This document shows, one piece after another, positions 1 to 6,996 of a DNA stretch of 64,000 nucleotides. Below the pieces are notes generated by a model, which was not told the DNA's origin, did not search any database, and saw nothing but the letters and a program-made list of their open reading frames with translations. This DNA is from CAZECE01 sp964510525 (GTDB taxonomy: Bacteria; Pseudomonadota; Gammaproteobacteria; Pseudomonadales; JANQJO01). Position 1 is the first letter of the stretch. Each line of letters begins with the position of its first letter. Location: the NCBI GenBank assembly GCA_964510525.1, contig CAZECE010000141.1, positions 11,796-75,795 on the forward strand, given 5' to 3'. Both the position numbers and the translations under genes were made by a program.

Positions 1-758
1 CAAATGTAGGATCATGTGGGCAAACTAAATGTTATTTTCCCACGACAAATCCATCTGAAGGTTGGCTTATCTCCAATCATAAAGAACCTCTAAATTTAGA
101 TTTGCGATTTTCACTCAACCCTTTTAGTTTGGCTACTACGTGGCAAGCTAGTTGGATGCTAGCGAAAGCCCTAGAAGAAAAATATGGGATTCGCCACCTT
201 ATGCTCGAAGCGCCGGAAATTTTAAATAATGGCGCAGTGCTGTCTGAATCTGAAAAAGAGCTACTGGATGCTTCTATTCAAAAGAACCCAGAAAGTCCAG
301 AAGGTTTTAGAACGCTAGCCTCGTATCATGGGCCAGTTATTGTTCAAAAAGTAAAGCCTGCTCCTACACCTTATATACAGCTTAAACCAGAAAACTTTAA
401 TTTCGAACCCCATGAAGAAAAATCATTTCGTTATAGCCATAGTCAAATACTTAGACTTATTCAAAAAATTGACAATGCTGATGAAAAAGAGAGTTTTGCG
501 AAACAGTTTGAAAAAGATATACAGACGACTTTATCCATTCTGAAAGATAATCCTTTTTTTGCTGAGGATTTTCACATTATCGTCGATAAAACTGGCAAGG
601 TGTATCATTCAGACTTAGACGGACGCTTTGAGTATGCATGGTGGAGCCCCACTAAAGTAGGAGACCTATCGTCATCCATAATGGTTGATCATGTCAAAAC
701 TTATTTAGAGAATTGGTTAGATTATGTAAAGGCCAAGACTAAACCAGTTTCGCACTGA
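1..758 (+). CDS. Hypothetical protein, 5' end outside the window
   Basis: The reading frame is open from the left edge (first complete codon at base 3) to a TGA at 758, so the gene starts upstream. A TTG at 102 is not needed as a start because coding-like sequence continues before it, including a C-G-Q-T-K-C pair of cysteines near base 15. The visible 250 or so residues are mostly soluble with no membrane segment. The C-terminal third has a hydrophobic strand followed by D-K-T-G-K-V-Y-H-S-D-L-D-G and a WW pair. I do not recognise the family and assign no function. It is separated from the convergent cho gene by about 45 bp. Confidence 0.6.
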   Translation, partial: NVGSCGQTKCYFPTTNPSEGWLISNHKEPLNLDLRFSLNPFSLATTWQASWMLAKALEEKYGIRHLMLEAPEILNNGAVLSESEKELLDASIQKNPESPEGFRTLASYHGPVIVQKVKPAPTPYIQLKPENFNFEPHEEKSFRYSHSQILRLIQKIDNADEKESFAKQFEKDIQTTLSILKDNPFFAEDFHIIVDKTGKVYHSDLDGRFEYAWWSPTKVGDLSSSIMVDHVKTYLENWLDYVKAKTKPVSH

Positions 759-802
759 ATTAATTGGTTGTGAGCAGCAGAGCCCGCGTATGTATGTCCT
801 GT

Positions 803-1756
803 CTATTGTCTCAATGATTTTTTTGCCATTATCTTTTTTTGCAGGCGTTTTTGGTATGAATTGAGTGATTCTTGGTTAATACTTGAAAGGTCAAAAATGT
901 CTACTTGTTTGTTTGGGTTAAACAAATAACCCGCAATTATTTTATACGCATCGCGATCTAGCAGCGCTTGCTCAAAAAGTGAAATATTATTGGGTGAATG
1001 CTTAGGTGCTGTGCCAATGAGTTGCCAGTTTTCAATGATGTTTAAGGTGTCAGGGTTGCTGTGCTCGATGACGCCAATCGTCCCTGAATACGGCCATGCT
1101 TTGATAATGTGGTGCTCTATCGCTTTTTCAAGGCGCTTATTGTACTCGGCGATAGGTTCTAGTTTGAGACAGGTGCCAGGACACTTTTTTAATTGATAAC
1201 CAAAACACCCGCGCTTGGTTTTTTCGAGTCCGAGTATTTTTTTACACAGTTGATGCTTGTCGGCCAGCGTACACAAATGTTTCTCTGCGTGAGTTTTTGA
1301 TCGATACCATCCAAATGTATCAGTGCCGAAAGTATCAGAGCCAAAGTTATCCTTGATGGGGTTAGGGGGCCAGGGCGCTTCACCCAAATATGGTATCAAT
1401 AACGCTTCCCCCGTTTGTGTATCTTGCTTTGTCTTTAAGTGCCAAGTATAAACTTTTTGAGTTTTGCGCAGTCGACGATTAAAGAGTGGGTTCAGTTGTT
1501 TTATGCGCATGCTTTCAAGCAGCAGAGCGCTCAACTCGCTGGGCGTTTCTTCGTAGGTGATGGATTGTGTGGCGTTGATAATTTTACGTTCTTTGAGGTC
1601 TGTTTTTGCATCATAAATATGACTTAACACTCGCTTTCGAATGTTAATGCTTTTGCCAATATAGACTGGGCGCTCGTCTCGGCCGCGAAAAAAATAAATG
1701 CCGGTACTGTCTGGCAGCGATTGGGTATCAAGAGACTTGCTTGTTGGTGTGGTCAT
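803..1756 (-). CDS. cho: Excinuclease Cho (UvrC-like GIY-YIG endonuclease)
   Basis: This 317-residue protein matches the Cho (UvrC homologue) family, which makes the 3' incision at UvrAB-marked DNA lesions during nucleotide excision repair. The GIY-YIG nuclease domain lies at about residues 15-95: G-I-Y-F-F, then V-Y-I-G-K-S, the R-K-R-V-L-S-H helix, the catalytic-type Glu in LLLES, and the N-P-L-F-N-R-R-L-R block typical of UvrC/Cho. A cysteine-containing C-terminal part (C-x-G-T-C) follows, as in E. coli Cho (295 aa). UvrC's UvrB-binding and HhH regions are absent. Its ATG directly abuts the TAA of gloA (TAAATG), so the two are almost certainly co-transcribed. Confidence 0.92.
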   Translation of the reverse strand: MTTPTSKSLDTQSLPDSTGIYFFRGRDERPVYIGKSINIRKRVLSHIYDAKTDLKERKIINATQSITYEETPSELSALLLESMRIKQLNPLFNRRLRKTQKVYTWHLKTKQDTQTGEALLIPYLGEAPWPPNPIKDNFGSDTFGTDTFGWYRSKTHAEKHLCTLADKHQLCKKILGLEKTKRGCFGYQLKKCPGTCLKLEPIAEYNKRLEKAIEHHIIKAWPYSGTIGVIEHSNPDTLNIIENWQLIGTAPKHSPNNISLFEQALLDRDAYKIIAGYLFNPNKQVDIFDLSSINQESLNSYQKRLQKKIMAKKSLRQ

Positions 1757-2212
1757 TTACCAGCTGCCATGGTTTGGCATGGTATTCCAAGGCGCTTGAG
1801 GGGGCAGGGCGTCGCTTTTTTGCAGCAGTTCAATGGAAACGCCATCTGGGGATTTAATGAACGCCATGTGCCCATCTCGAGGTGGGCGGTTAATAATAAT
1901 GCCGGCATCCATTAGTTTTTGGCAGGTCTCGTAAATGTTGTCGACTCGATAAGCCAAATGCCCAAAATTGCGTCCAGAGGTTAAGTCTTCCTGTTGCCCT
2001 TCCTCATCAGGCCAATTGTAGGTGAGCTCCAGCAAGGGGGTCTTGCGGCTGTTGGCGGTATCGGCGTGATGAGGGTCGGATAAAAAAATGAGGGTAAATC
2101 GACCTTTTTCGTAGGCTTTTCGTGATATTTCTACCATACCTAAATGTTCGCAAAAGAACGTTAATGAGTCTTCTAAATTCGTGATACGCAACATCGTATG
2201 CAAATATTCCAT
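1757..2212 (-). CDS. gloA: Lactoylglutathione lyase (glyoxalase I)
   Basis: A 151-residue vicinal-oxygen-chelate protein that isomerises the methylglyoxal-glutathione hemithioacetal to S-lactoylglutathione. The paired beta-alpha-beta-beta-beta modules and the metal ligands are visible: His5 in MEYLH, Glu in LLELTYNW (about residue 62), His in FGHLAYRVD (about 84) and Glu in GVSIELLQ (about 128). This is the H/E/H/E set of the Ni-type bacterial enzyme. The C-terminal tail (about 20 residues, Pro-rich) is slightly longer than in E. coli GloA (135 aa). It is the first gene of a gloA-cho pair on the minus strand. Confidence 0.93.
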   Translation of the reverse strand: MEYLHTMLRITNLEDSLTFFCEHLGMVEISRKAYEKGRFTLIFLSDPHHADTANSRKTPLLELTYNWPDEEGQQEDLTSGRNFGHLAYRVDNIYETCQKLMDAGIIINRPPRDGHMAFIKSPDGVSIELLQKSDALPPQAPWNTMPNHGSW

Positions 2213-2270
2213 GTGTATTCCTTGGTTTCTTTACTGGAGTGAGCCAATAGGCTGTTGTGCTAAACAACCT

Positions 2271-2298
2271 CTATACTACTAAATCTATACTACTAAAG
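2271..2298. repeat. 14-bp tandem duplication upstream of gloA
   Basis: Two copies of CTATACTACTAAA plus one variable base lie head to tail in the divergent spacer between gloA and the T2SF-domain gene. Confidence 0.85.
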
Positions 2299-2372
2299 TC
2301 TGTGATCGAATAAAGTTTGTATTAAAAAAACGACGGTACGGTTTGTAATACCGTGTTTTGAGAAATCATGAT

Positions 2373-3269
2373 ATGTCGATAGAGTTGAGAGATCTGTTTC
2401 TGGAATTAGCCACCTTGGTTGAGTCGGGCATTTCCGTGCAAGAAGCTTGGCAGCGATCCCGATTTTCAGCGCGTTACCCTCAGGTGTTATCAAAATTAAA
2501 TCGTGGTGAGTCTTTGTCTCATGCGTTAGAAACCGCTGAGATTGTCAGTCGAGGGGATGTGGCGATGATCAGAGCGTCGGAAACCTCGGGGCAACTGAGT
2601 CGCGCGCTCAAACAACTTGCATTACAAAGCGAGCAACGCCAGCGCTTTTTGCAGCAGCTAAAAGCGCGGTTGGTTTTGTTGTATGCGGTGGTCGCGATTG
2701 CGGCTTTTGCAGGGGGAGTGCTTTACGTTATGCGGGGGACGGGCGATTTGGCGGCTTATTTTTTGATGAGTGGCGTTAAGTTGGTTGTTTTTTATTTTTT
2801 GATTAAACGACTTTTAACGCTGTTGGCCAAAGATGCGGCGTGGTGGTGTTCGATCTGTTGGCCGCTGGGTTTGATGAAAGCCAAAAGTCCTCAGCTGCTG
2901 TTTTCAGTGGCGTGGTTTAAAGTGTTTGCTTGGCAGTTGCAGTCAGGGTTGGATGCGGTCGCGGCTGTGCGCAGTCTAAAGCCGATGCTTTCTAATTCGA
3001 CTTATCAGGCTGCAGTGGATCGAGCGACTCAGCAGCTTGAAATGGGGCAACCGATAGCGCAGAGCTTGATGGCATCGGGTTTGGTGTTTCATGCTTCGCT
3101 GAAAGCGGCCCTGATCTCAGGGGAAGGGAGCGGGTCTTTGGTTTCAAGCTTGGATCATCAAGTGGCGTTATTGGAGCAAGAGCTGCAGTTAAAGCGAAAA
3201 GAGTTGTTAGTGTGGTTGCCGGGGGTATTGTATGGGGCTACTCTGTTGTTTGCACTGAGTTTTATATGA
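2373..3269 (+). CDS. Orphan type II secretion F / PilC-like membrane protein
   Basis: The protein has two T2SF (GspF/PilC) domains. The first (about residues 5-95) has the L-A-T-L-V-E-S-G-I-S-V-Q-E-A-W opening and an I-R-A-S-E-T-S-G-Q-L signature. The second (about 175-285) ends with A-L-I-S-G-E-G-S-G-S-L. Transmembrane segments are visible at about 105-125, 135-152 and at the very C-terminus. At 298 residues it is shorter than PilC or GspF (about 400) and lacks their N-terminal extension. It stands alone, far from an assembly ATPase; the full pilC of this window is at 29754. ATG 2373 is preferred over TTG 2358. Its TGA lies in the first unit of a tandem repeat. The role could be in an unknown pilus or secretion assembly. 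Confidence 0.75.
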   Translation: MSIELRDLFLELATLVESGISVQEAWQRSRFSARYPQVLSKLNRGESLSHALETAEIVSRGDVAMIRASETSGQLSRALKQLALQSEQRQRFLQQLKARLVLLYAVVAIAAFAGGVLYVMRGTGDLAAYFLMSGVKLVVFYFLIKRLLTLLAKDAAWWCSICWPLGLMKAKSPQLLFSVAWFKVFAWQLQSGLDAVAAVRSLKPMLSNSTYQAAVDRATQQLEMGQPIAQSLMASGLVFHASLKAALISGEGSGSLVSSLDHQVALLEQELQLKRKELLVWLPGVLYGATLLFALSFI

Positions 3270-3322
3270 TGACAAATTGATGACAAATTGATGACAGTTT
3301 TATCTTGATGACAGTTTTATCG
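3267..3322. repeat. Nested tandem repeats overlapping the T2SF stop codon
   Basis: Two 11-bp units TGATGACAAAT are followed by two 17-bp units TGATGACAGTTTTATC plus one base, all sharing the TGATGACA start. The first unit supplies the TGA stop of the upstream gene. Confidence 0.9.
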
Positions 3323-3363
3323 TTAAGGACCAAAGGCGTTAAGAATAAAGAGGAGGGCCGGTT

Positions 3364-4749
3364 GTGCACGTACACATTTTAGGAATTGCGGGCACCTTTA
3401 TGGGGGGCATCGCGGCTTTGGCTAAAAGTTTAGGGCATCGGGTAACGGGCTGTGATAAGGCGGTTTATCCACCAATGAGTGATCAACTGCAAGCACTCGG
3501 TATTGAATTCGTAGAAGGGTTTGATGAGGAGCAGTTAGGCTTAAATCCTGATGTTTTTATCGTCGGCAATGCGATCAGTCGAGGTAACCCTTTATTGGAA
3601 GCGATCTTAAACCAAGGGTTGCGCTACACCAGTGGGCCGGCTTGGTTGGCCGAGTATGTGTTGCAAGACCGTTGGGTGGTCGCTGTTTCAGGCACTCATG
3701 GTAAAACGACAACTTCCAGTATGGTTACGCACATCTTAAGAGAGGCGGGATTGCAGCCGGGGTATTTGATTGGCGGCGTTGCAAAAGGCTTTGATAAAAC
3801 CGCTGAGTTGGGCGAAACGCCTTTTTTTGTCATCGAAGCCGATGAATACGATACGGCGTTTTTTGATAAACGATCTAAGTTTGTTCACTATCGACCGCGC
3901 ACGTTGATTATCAACAATCTTGAATTTGATCATGCGGATATCTTTAACGATTTAGCCGCGATTCAAACCCAGTTTCATCACCTGGTTCGCATCATTCCCA
4001 ATAACGGGCAGGTGATTTCATTTGAAGGGGTTGAAACGATCGAAGAGGTCATTGAAAAGGGGTGTTGGACACCCAGACTCAAACTAGCAGAAGTGCCTGA
4101 GGGTAATAATAACGTCGGGCCTAATAGTGTGCAGTATCGGAAAGTCAGTGAGGATGGTCGTGTTTTTGAGGTGATGTCCGCGATGGATGTTGGACGTGTA
4201 ACATGGTCATTAACGGGGGATCATAATGTTCAAAACGGGGTCGCCGCGATTGCCGCTGCTCGGCATGTAGGGGTGCCTTTAGCCGATGCGGCTCAAATTC
4301 TCGGTCAGTTTGAGGGCGTTAAGCGTCGTATGGAGCTTATTGCCGAAGGCAATGGGTGTTATGTGTACGATGATTTTGCACATCACCCAACGGCTATTAA
4401 AACCACGTTAGAAGGCTTGCGAGCGCACTTGGATCAGGGAGCTGAAAAGGCGTTTCGTATTTGGTGTGTGATTGAACCATGCTCAAATACCATGAAATCT
4501 GGGCTGCATCGTGATGCGTTGTCGAGTGCTGTTCAGGCCGCAGATAAAGTGCTTTTTTTCTTGCCGCGTGACATGGGGTGGGAGCCGATTGCCGATCCTC
4601 ATAAACAGCACGTTTTTAAAGAGGCTGAAGCAATTTGTCAGTTAATAAAGCAAGAAATAGCCGTTGGCGATCATATCGTGTTAATGAGTAACGGCGCTTT
4701 TAAAGGGGTGAGAGATACCTTGCCAGGTGTGCTTGGGTTAGCTTCTTAA
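3364..4749 (+). CDS. mpl: UDP-N-acetylmuramate:L-alanyl-gamma-D-glutamyl-meso-diaminopimelate ligase
   Basis: Mpl reattaches recycled murein tripeptide to UDP-MurNAc in the cytoplasm. The 461 residues align end to end with E. coli Mpl. They show the N-terminal Rossmann fold (H-I-L-G-I-A-G-T-F-M-G-G), the ATP loop G-T-H-G-K-T-T-T near residue 115, the E-A-D-E-Y-D metal/phosphate motif, N-N-L-E-F-D-H-A-D-I-F, and Y-D-D-F-A-H-H-P-T-A in the C-terminal Mur ligase domain. It starts with GTG at 3364, preceded by a strong AGGAGGG ribosome-binding site about 8 bases upstream. It is a single-gene unit flanked by repeats on both sides. Confidence 0.97.
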   Translation: MHVHILGIAGTFMGGIAALAKSLGHRVTGCDKAVYPPMSDQLQALGIEFVEGFDEEQLGLNPDVFIVGNAISRGNPLLEAILNQGLRYTSGPAWLAEYVLQDRWVVAVSGTHGKTTTSSMVTHILREAGLQPGYLIGGVAKGFDKTAELGETPFFVIEADEYDTAFFDKRSKFVHYRPRTLIINNLEFDHADIFNDLAAIQTQFHHLVRIIPNNGQVISFEGVETIEEVIEKGCWTPRLKLAEVPEGNNNVGPNSVQYRKVSEDGRVFEVMSAMDVGRVTWSLTGDHNVQNGVAAIAAARHVGVPLADAAQILGQFEGVKRRMELIAEGNGCYVYDDFAHHPTAIKTTLEGLRAHLDQGAEKAFRIWCVIEPCSNTMKSGLHRDALSSAVQAADKVLFFLPRDMGWEPIADPHKQHVFKEAEAICQLIKQEIAVGDHIVLMSNGAFKGVRDTLPGVLGLAS

Positions 4750-4763
4750 GTTAAAACAGGGGT

Positions 4764-4820
4764 AGTAGGGTTAACAGTAGGGTTAACAGTAGGGTTATGA
4801 GTAGGGTTAAGGGTTAGGGA
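4764..4820. repeat. Telomere-like AGTAGGGTTAAC tandem repeat after mpl
   Basis: Two perfect copies of the 12-mer AGTAGGGTTAAC are followed by two diverged copies and a run ending GGGTTAGGG. They begin 15 bp after the mpl stop. The minus-strand frame here reads as repeated N-P-T and is taken as spurious. Confidence 0.88.
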
Positions 4821-4989
4821 AAGGCATAACGCCCTGTTTTGGTATACAAAAAACTTTAATATGTATCCTCTGTTACGAAAATGATGCAATTTATACCAAC
4901 GTTTATTCGAATAGTGTCTATTATGTAGAAATGTCTGGCGTTTCATGCTGGTTTTGCGAGATTATTGGATTTTCGTCTTGTGGCGAGGT

Positions 4990-5019
4990 TTGATTTTTTA
5001 CGCACTCATTTGCTAAAGT
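4990..5019 (+). promoter_or_regulatory. Candidate sigma-70 promoter for dksA
   Basis: A TTGATT -35-like hexamer (4990-4995) and a TAAAGT -10-like hexamer (5014-5019) with a TGC extended element are separated by 18 bp, about 60 bp upstream of ATG 5082. The match is by eye and moderate. Confidence 0.35.
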
Positions 5020-5081
5020 GAACGCTCAAATTGAACAGTTTAAAAACAATTATTGGTCGTATAAAAAAGTGGGGCTCTGAA

Positions 5082-6065
5082 ATGCCAGAAAAAAAGGCTG
5101 CGAGTAAATCAACGAAAAAAACGTCTGCCCAAGCGCCTGCGGCCAAAACAAAAGCACCTGCGGCCAAAACAAAAGCACCTGCTGCTAAAGCCAAAGCCGC
5201 GGCAAGCAAATCAACAACCACCAAATCGAAATCCACAGCCAGCACATCAAAGACAGCTCCAGCTAAGCCAAAAAGCACGAAAGTAAAAGCACCCGCGGCC
5301 AAAACCGCAGAAAGCAAAGCCGCAGAAAGTAAGTCAACAACAACTAAAACGAAAACAACTAAAGCTAAAAACACAGCAACGAAAACCGCAGCAGTGAAAG
5401 CACCAAGCAAAACGGCAGCGGCTAAATCAAAACCAACGGCCAAATCATCGGCCAATAAGACCACAGCCAAGAGTACGGCTAAGAAGGATGTTATGGAAGA
5501 TACTGCATTACTTGAGCCTCAAAAATTGACCGAAAAGCCTAAAAAGAAATCAGCAGCCAAACCTAAAGCAGTAGCCAAATCTAAAGAGACGGCTAAATCA
5601 AACGACTCCGCTAAACCAAAAAAAGCAGCGGCCAAAAAATCAGGCTCTGATTCCACTGAGCCGGTTTTTACTCCCTATGAAACAGCAGTCGATGAAGATT
5701 ATATGAATGATGAGCAGCTTCAGCACTTTTCAGGGATATTAAATGATTGGAAGCAGGAATTGATGCAAGAAGTGGATCGCACGGTCCATCACATGCAAGA
5801 TGAATCAGCTAACTTGCCCGACCCTGCTGATCGCGCTAGCCAAGAAGAAGAGTTTACTTTTGAATTGCGCACTCGAGACAGAGAGCGAAAATTAATCAAG
5901 AAAATTGATCAGTCACTTGAAGCCATTGAATCCAAAGACTACGGGTATTGCGACTCTTGCGGTGTAGAGATTGGGGTCAAGCGCCTCGAAGCGCGCCCTA
6001 CGGCTACTTTGTGCATTGATTGTAAAACGTTAGATGAAATCAAAGAGCGTCAATTGAAAGGCTAA
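5082..6065 (+). CDS. dksA: DksA with long Lys/Ala-rich N-terminal extension
   Basis: The last 135 or so residues are a full DksA. They carry the coiled-coil tip with conserved acids (L-P-D-P-A-D-R-A-S), the R-D-R-E-R-K-L-I-K-K-I helix and a C4 zinc finger (C-D-S-C and C-I-D-C). DksA binds the RNA polymerase secondary channel and works with ppGpp. Ahead of this lie about 190 residues made almost only of Lys, Ala, Thr, Ser and Pro, with near-perfect A-P-A-A-K-T-K units encoded by 21-bp repeats at about 5131-5190, like histone H1 tails or AlgP. E. coli DksA is 151 residues. ATG 5082 is preferred over TTG 5031. GluQ follows, as in E. coli. Confidence 0.93.
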   Translation: MPEKKAASKSTKKTSAQAPAAKTKAPAAKTKAPAAKAKAAASKSTTTKSKSTASTSKTAPAKPKSTKVKAPAAKTAESKAAESKSTTTKTKTTKAKNTATKTAAVKAPSKTAAAKSKPTAKSSANKTTAKSTAKKDVMEDTALLEPQKLTEKPKKKSAAKPKAVAKSKETAKSNDSAKPKKAAAKKSGSDSTEPVFTPYETAVDEDYMNDEQLQHFSGILNDWKQELMQEVDRTVHHMQDESANLPDPADRASQEEEFTFELRTRDRERKLIKKIDQSLEAIESKDYGYCDSCGVEIGVKRLEARPTATLCIDCKTLDEIKERQLKG

Positions 6066-6114
6066 GGTTTCTGAGCCTTTCTGACGCCCTCTCCTGTGAC
6101 ATAAATCAAAAGGT

Positions 6115-6996
6115 ATGACCAAAGACGAATCGGAATACGTCGGTCGGTTTGCTCCTTCACCTTCAGGCCCCTTGCATTTGGGGTCTTTGTATATAGCGTT
6201 AGCCAGCTACTTAGATGCCAAAGCATCCGCCGGCCGGTGGTTGTTGCGTATTGAAGATATTGATCACTTTCGTTGCGACTCTCAGTACCATGATGTCATC
6301 TTAAGGTCACTCGAGCAGTTTGGCTTGTTGTGGGATGGGGAAGTGGCGATTCAAAGTCAGCGCCTCGATGAGTATCAGGCCGCTTTTGATCGTTTAGTAG
6401 CTGATGATCGTGTGTACTACTGTGCCTGCACTCGGAAACAACTCAAACCTTTTTCAGGTGTTTACCCTGGTTTTTGCCGAAGCAAAGGGCTGATCAGCAG
6501 TGAAGAGACATCGGCACGGGTTCGGATTGAAAACAAGGCCATCGGTGATGTGTTGATTCGTCGTAAAGATGGTCAGTTTGCGTATCAGTTGGTGGTGGTG
6601 GTGGATGATGCCTTGCAAGGGGTCACGCACATTATTAGGGGAAATGATTTATTAAGTTCACGGCCGGGGCAGCTTTCAATCCAGGCCTTACTGGGTTATC
6701 CAAAGCCCCAGTACCGGCATTTTCCAGTATTGGTGGATCGAATGGGTATTAAGTTGTCAAAACAAACGGGCGCACGCTCAGTGGCAGATTTTCCGGTTCT
6801 GGCGACCCTTTGTTGGCTGCTGGAAGCGCTCGGGTTACCTGATGTTCGGATGCGTGATTTTGATTCGGTGTCTGAGGTATTACGGTGGGCTGTTCAGCAT
6901 TGGCCTGCTGTCGATAGATCGCAACTGGACTCTTTGCAGCTAAGCTCTTTGCAGGACAATTCGATTGTGGCCGATTGGCCGCCTCTTCATTCTTAA
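6115..6996 (+). CDS. gluQ: Glutamyl-Q tRNA(Asp) synthetase
   Basis: GluQ-RS is a truncated class I glutamyl-tRNA synthetase that glutamylates queuosine in the tRNA(Asp) anticodon. The 293 residues show the catalytic half only: G-R-F-A-P-S-P-S-G-P-L-H-L-G-S near residue 10 (HIGH-type motif), R-I-E-D-I-D, the Y-Y-C-A-C-T-R region with zinc-type cysteines and tyrosine, H-I-I-R-G-N-D-L-L, and I-K-L-S-K-Q as the KMSKS equivalent near 220. The anticodon-binding domain is absent, as expected. It lies 49 bp after dksA, and its last 4 bases overlap the 3' end of the convergent MCP gene. Confidence 0.95.
   Translation: MTKDESEYVGRFAPSPSGPLHLGSLYIALASYLDAKASAGRWLLRIEDIDHFRCDSQYHDVILRSLEQFGLLWDGEVAIQSQRLDEYQAAFDRLVADDRVYYCACTRKQLKPFSGVYPGFCRSKGLISSEETSARVRIENKAIGDVLIRRKDGQFAYQLVVVVDDALQGVTHIIRGNDLLSSRPGQLSIQALLGYPKPQYRHFPVLVDRMGIKLSKQTGARSVADFPVLATLCWLLEALGLPDVRMRDFDSVSEVLRWAVQHWPAVDRSQLDSLQLSSLQDNSIVADWPPLHS

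Larger units (their letters stand above)
4750..5081. other. mpl-dksA spacer
   Basis: This 332-bp gap holds the AGTAGGGTTAAC repeats at its left end and a candidate dksA promoter near 4990-5019. Nothing coding-like was seen in between. Confidence 0.6.

Noticed and set aside
4746..4946. 66-codon minus-strand frame with N-P-T repeats
   Set aside because: It is low-complexity translation of the AGTAGGGTTAAC repeats.
5006..5470. 154-codon minus-strand frame, very rich in Val, Ala and Leu
   Set aside because: It is the mirror of the Lys/Ala-rich DksA tail; its hydrophobicity comes from the antisense of AAA/GCC codons.
6057..6080. AAAGGCT/AGCCTTT inverted repeat at the dksA stop
   Set aside because: The stem is short and no T-tract follows, so it is not supported as a terminator; gluQ is probably co-transcribed.
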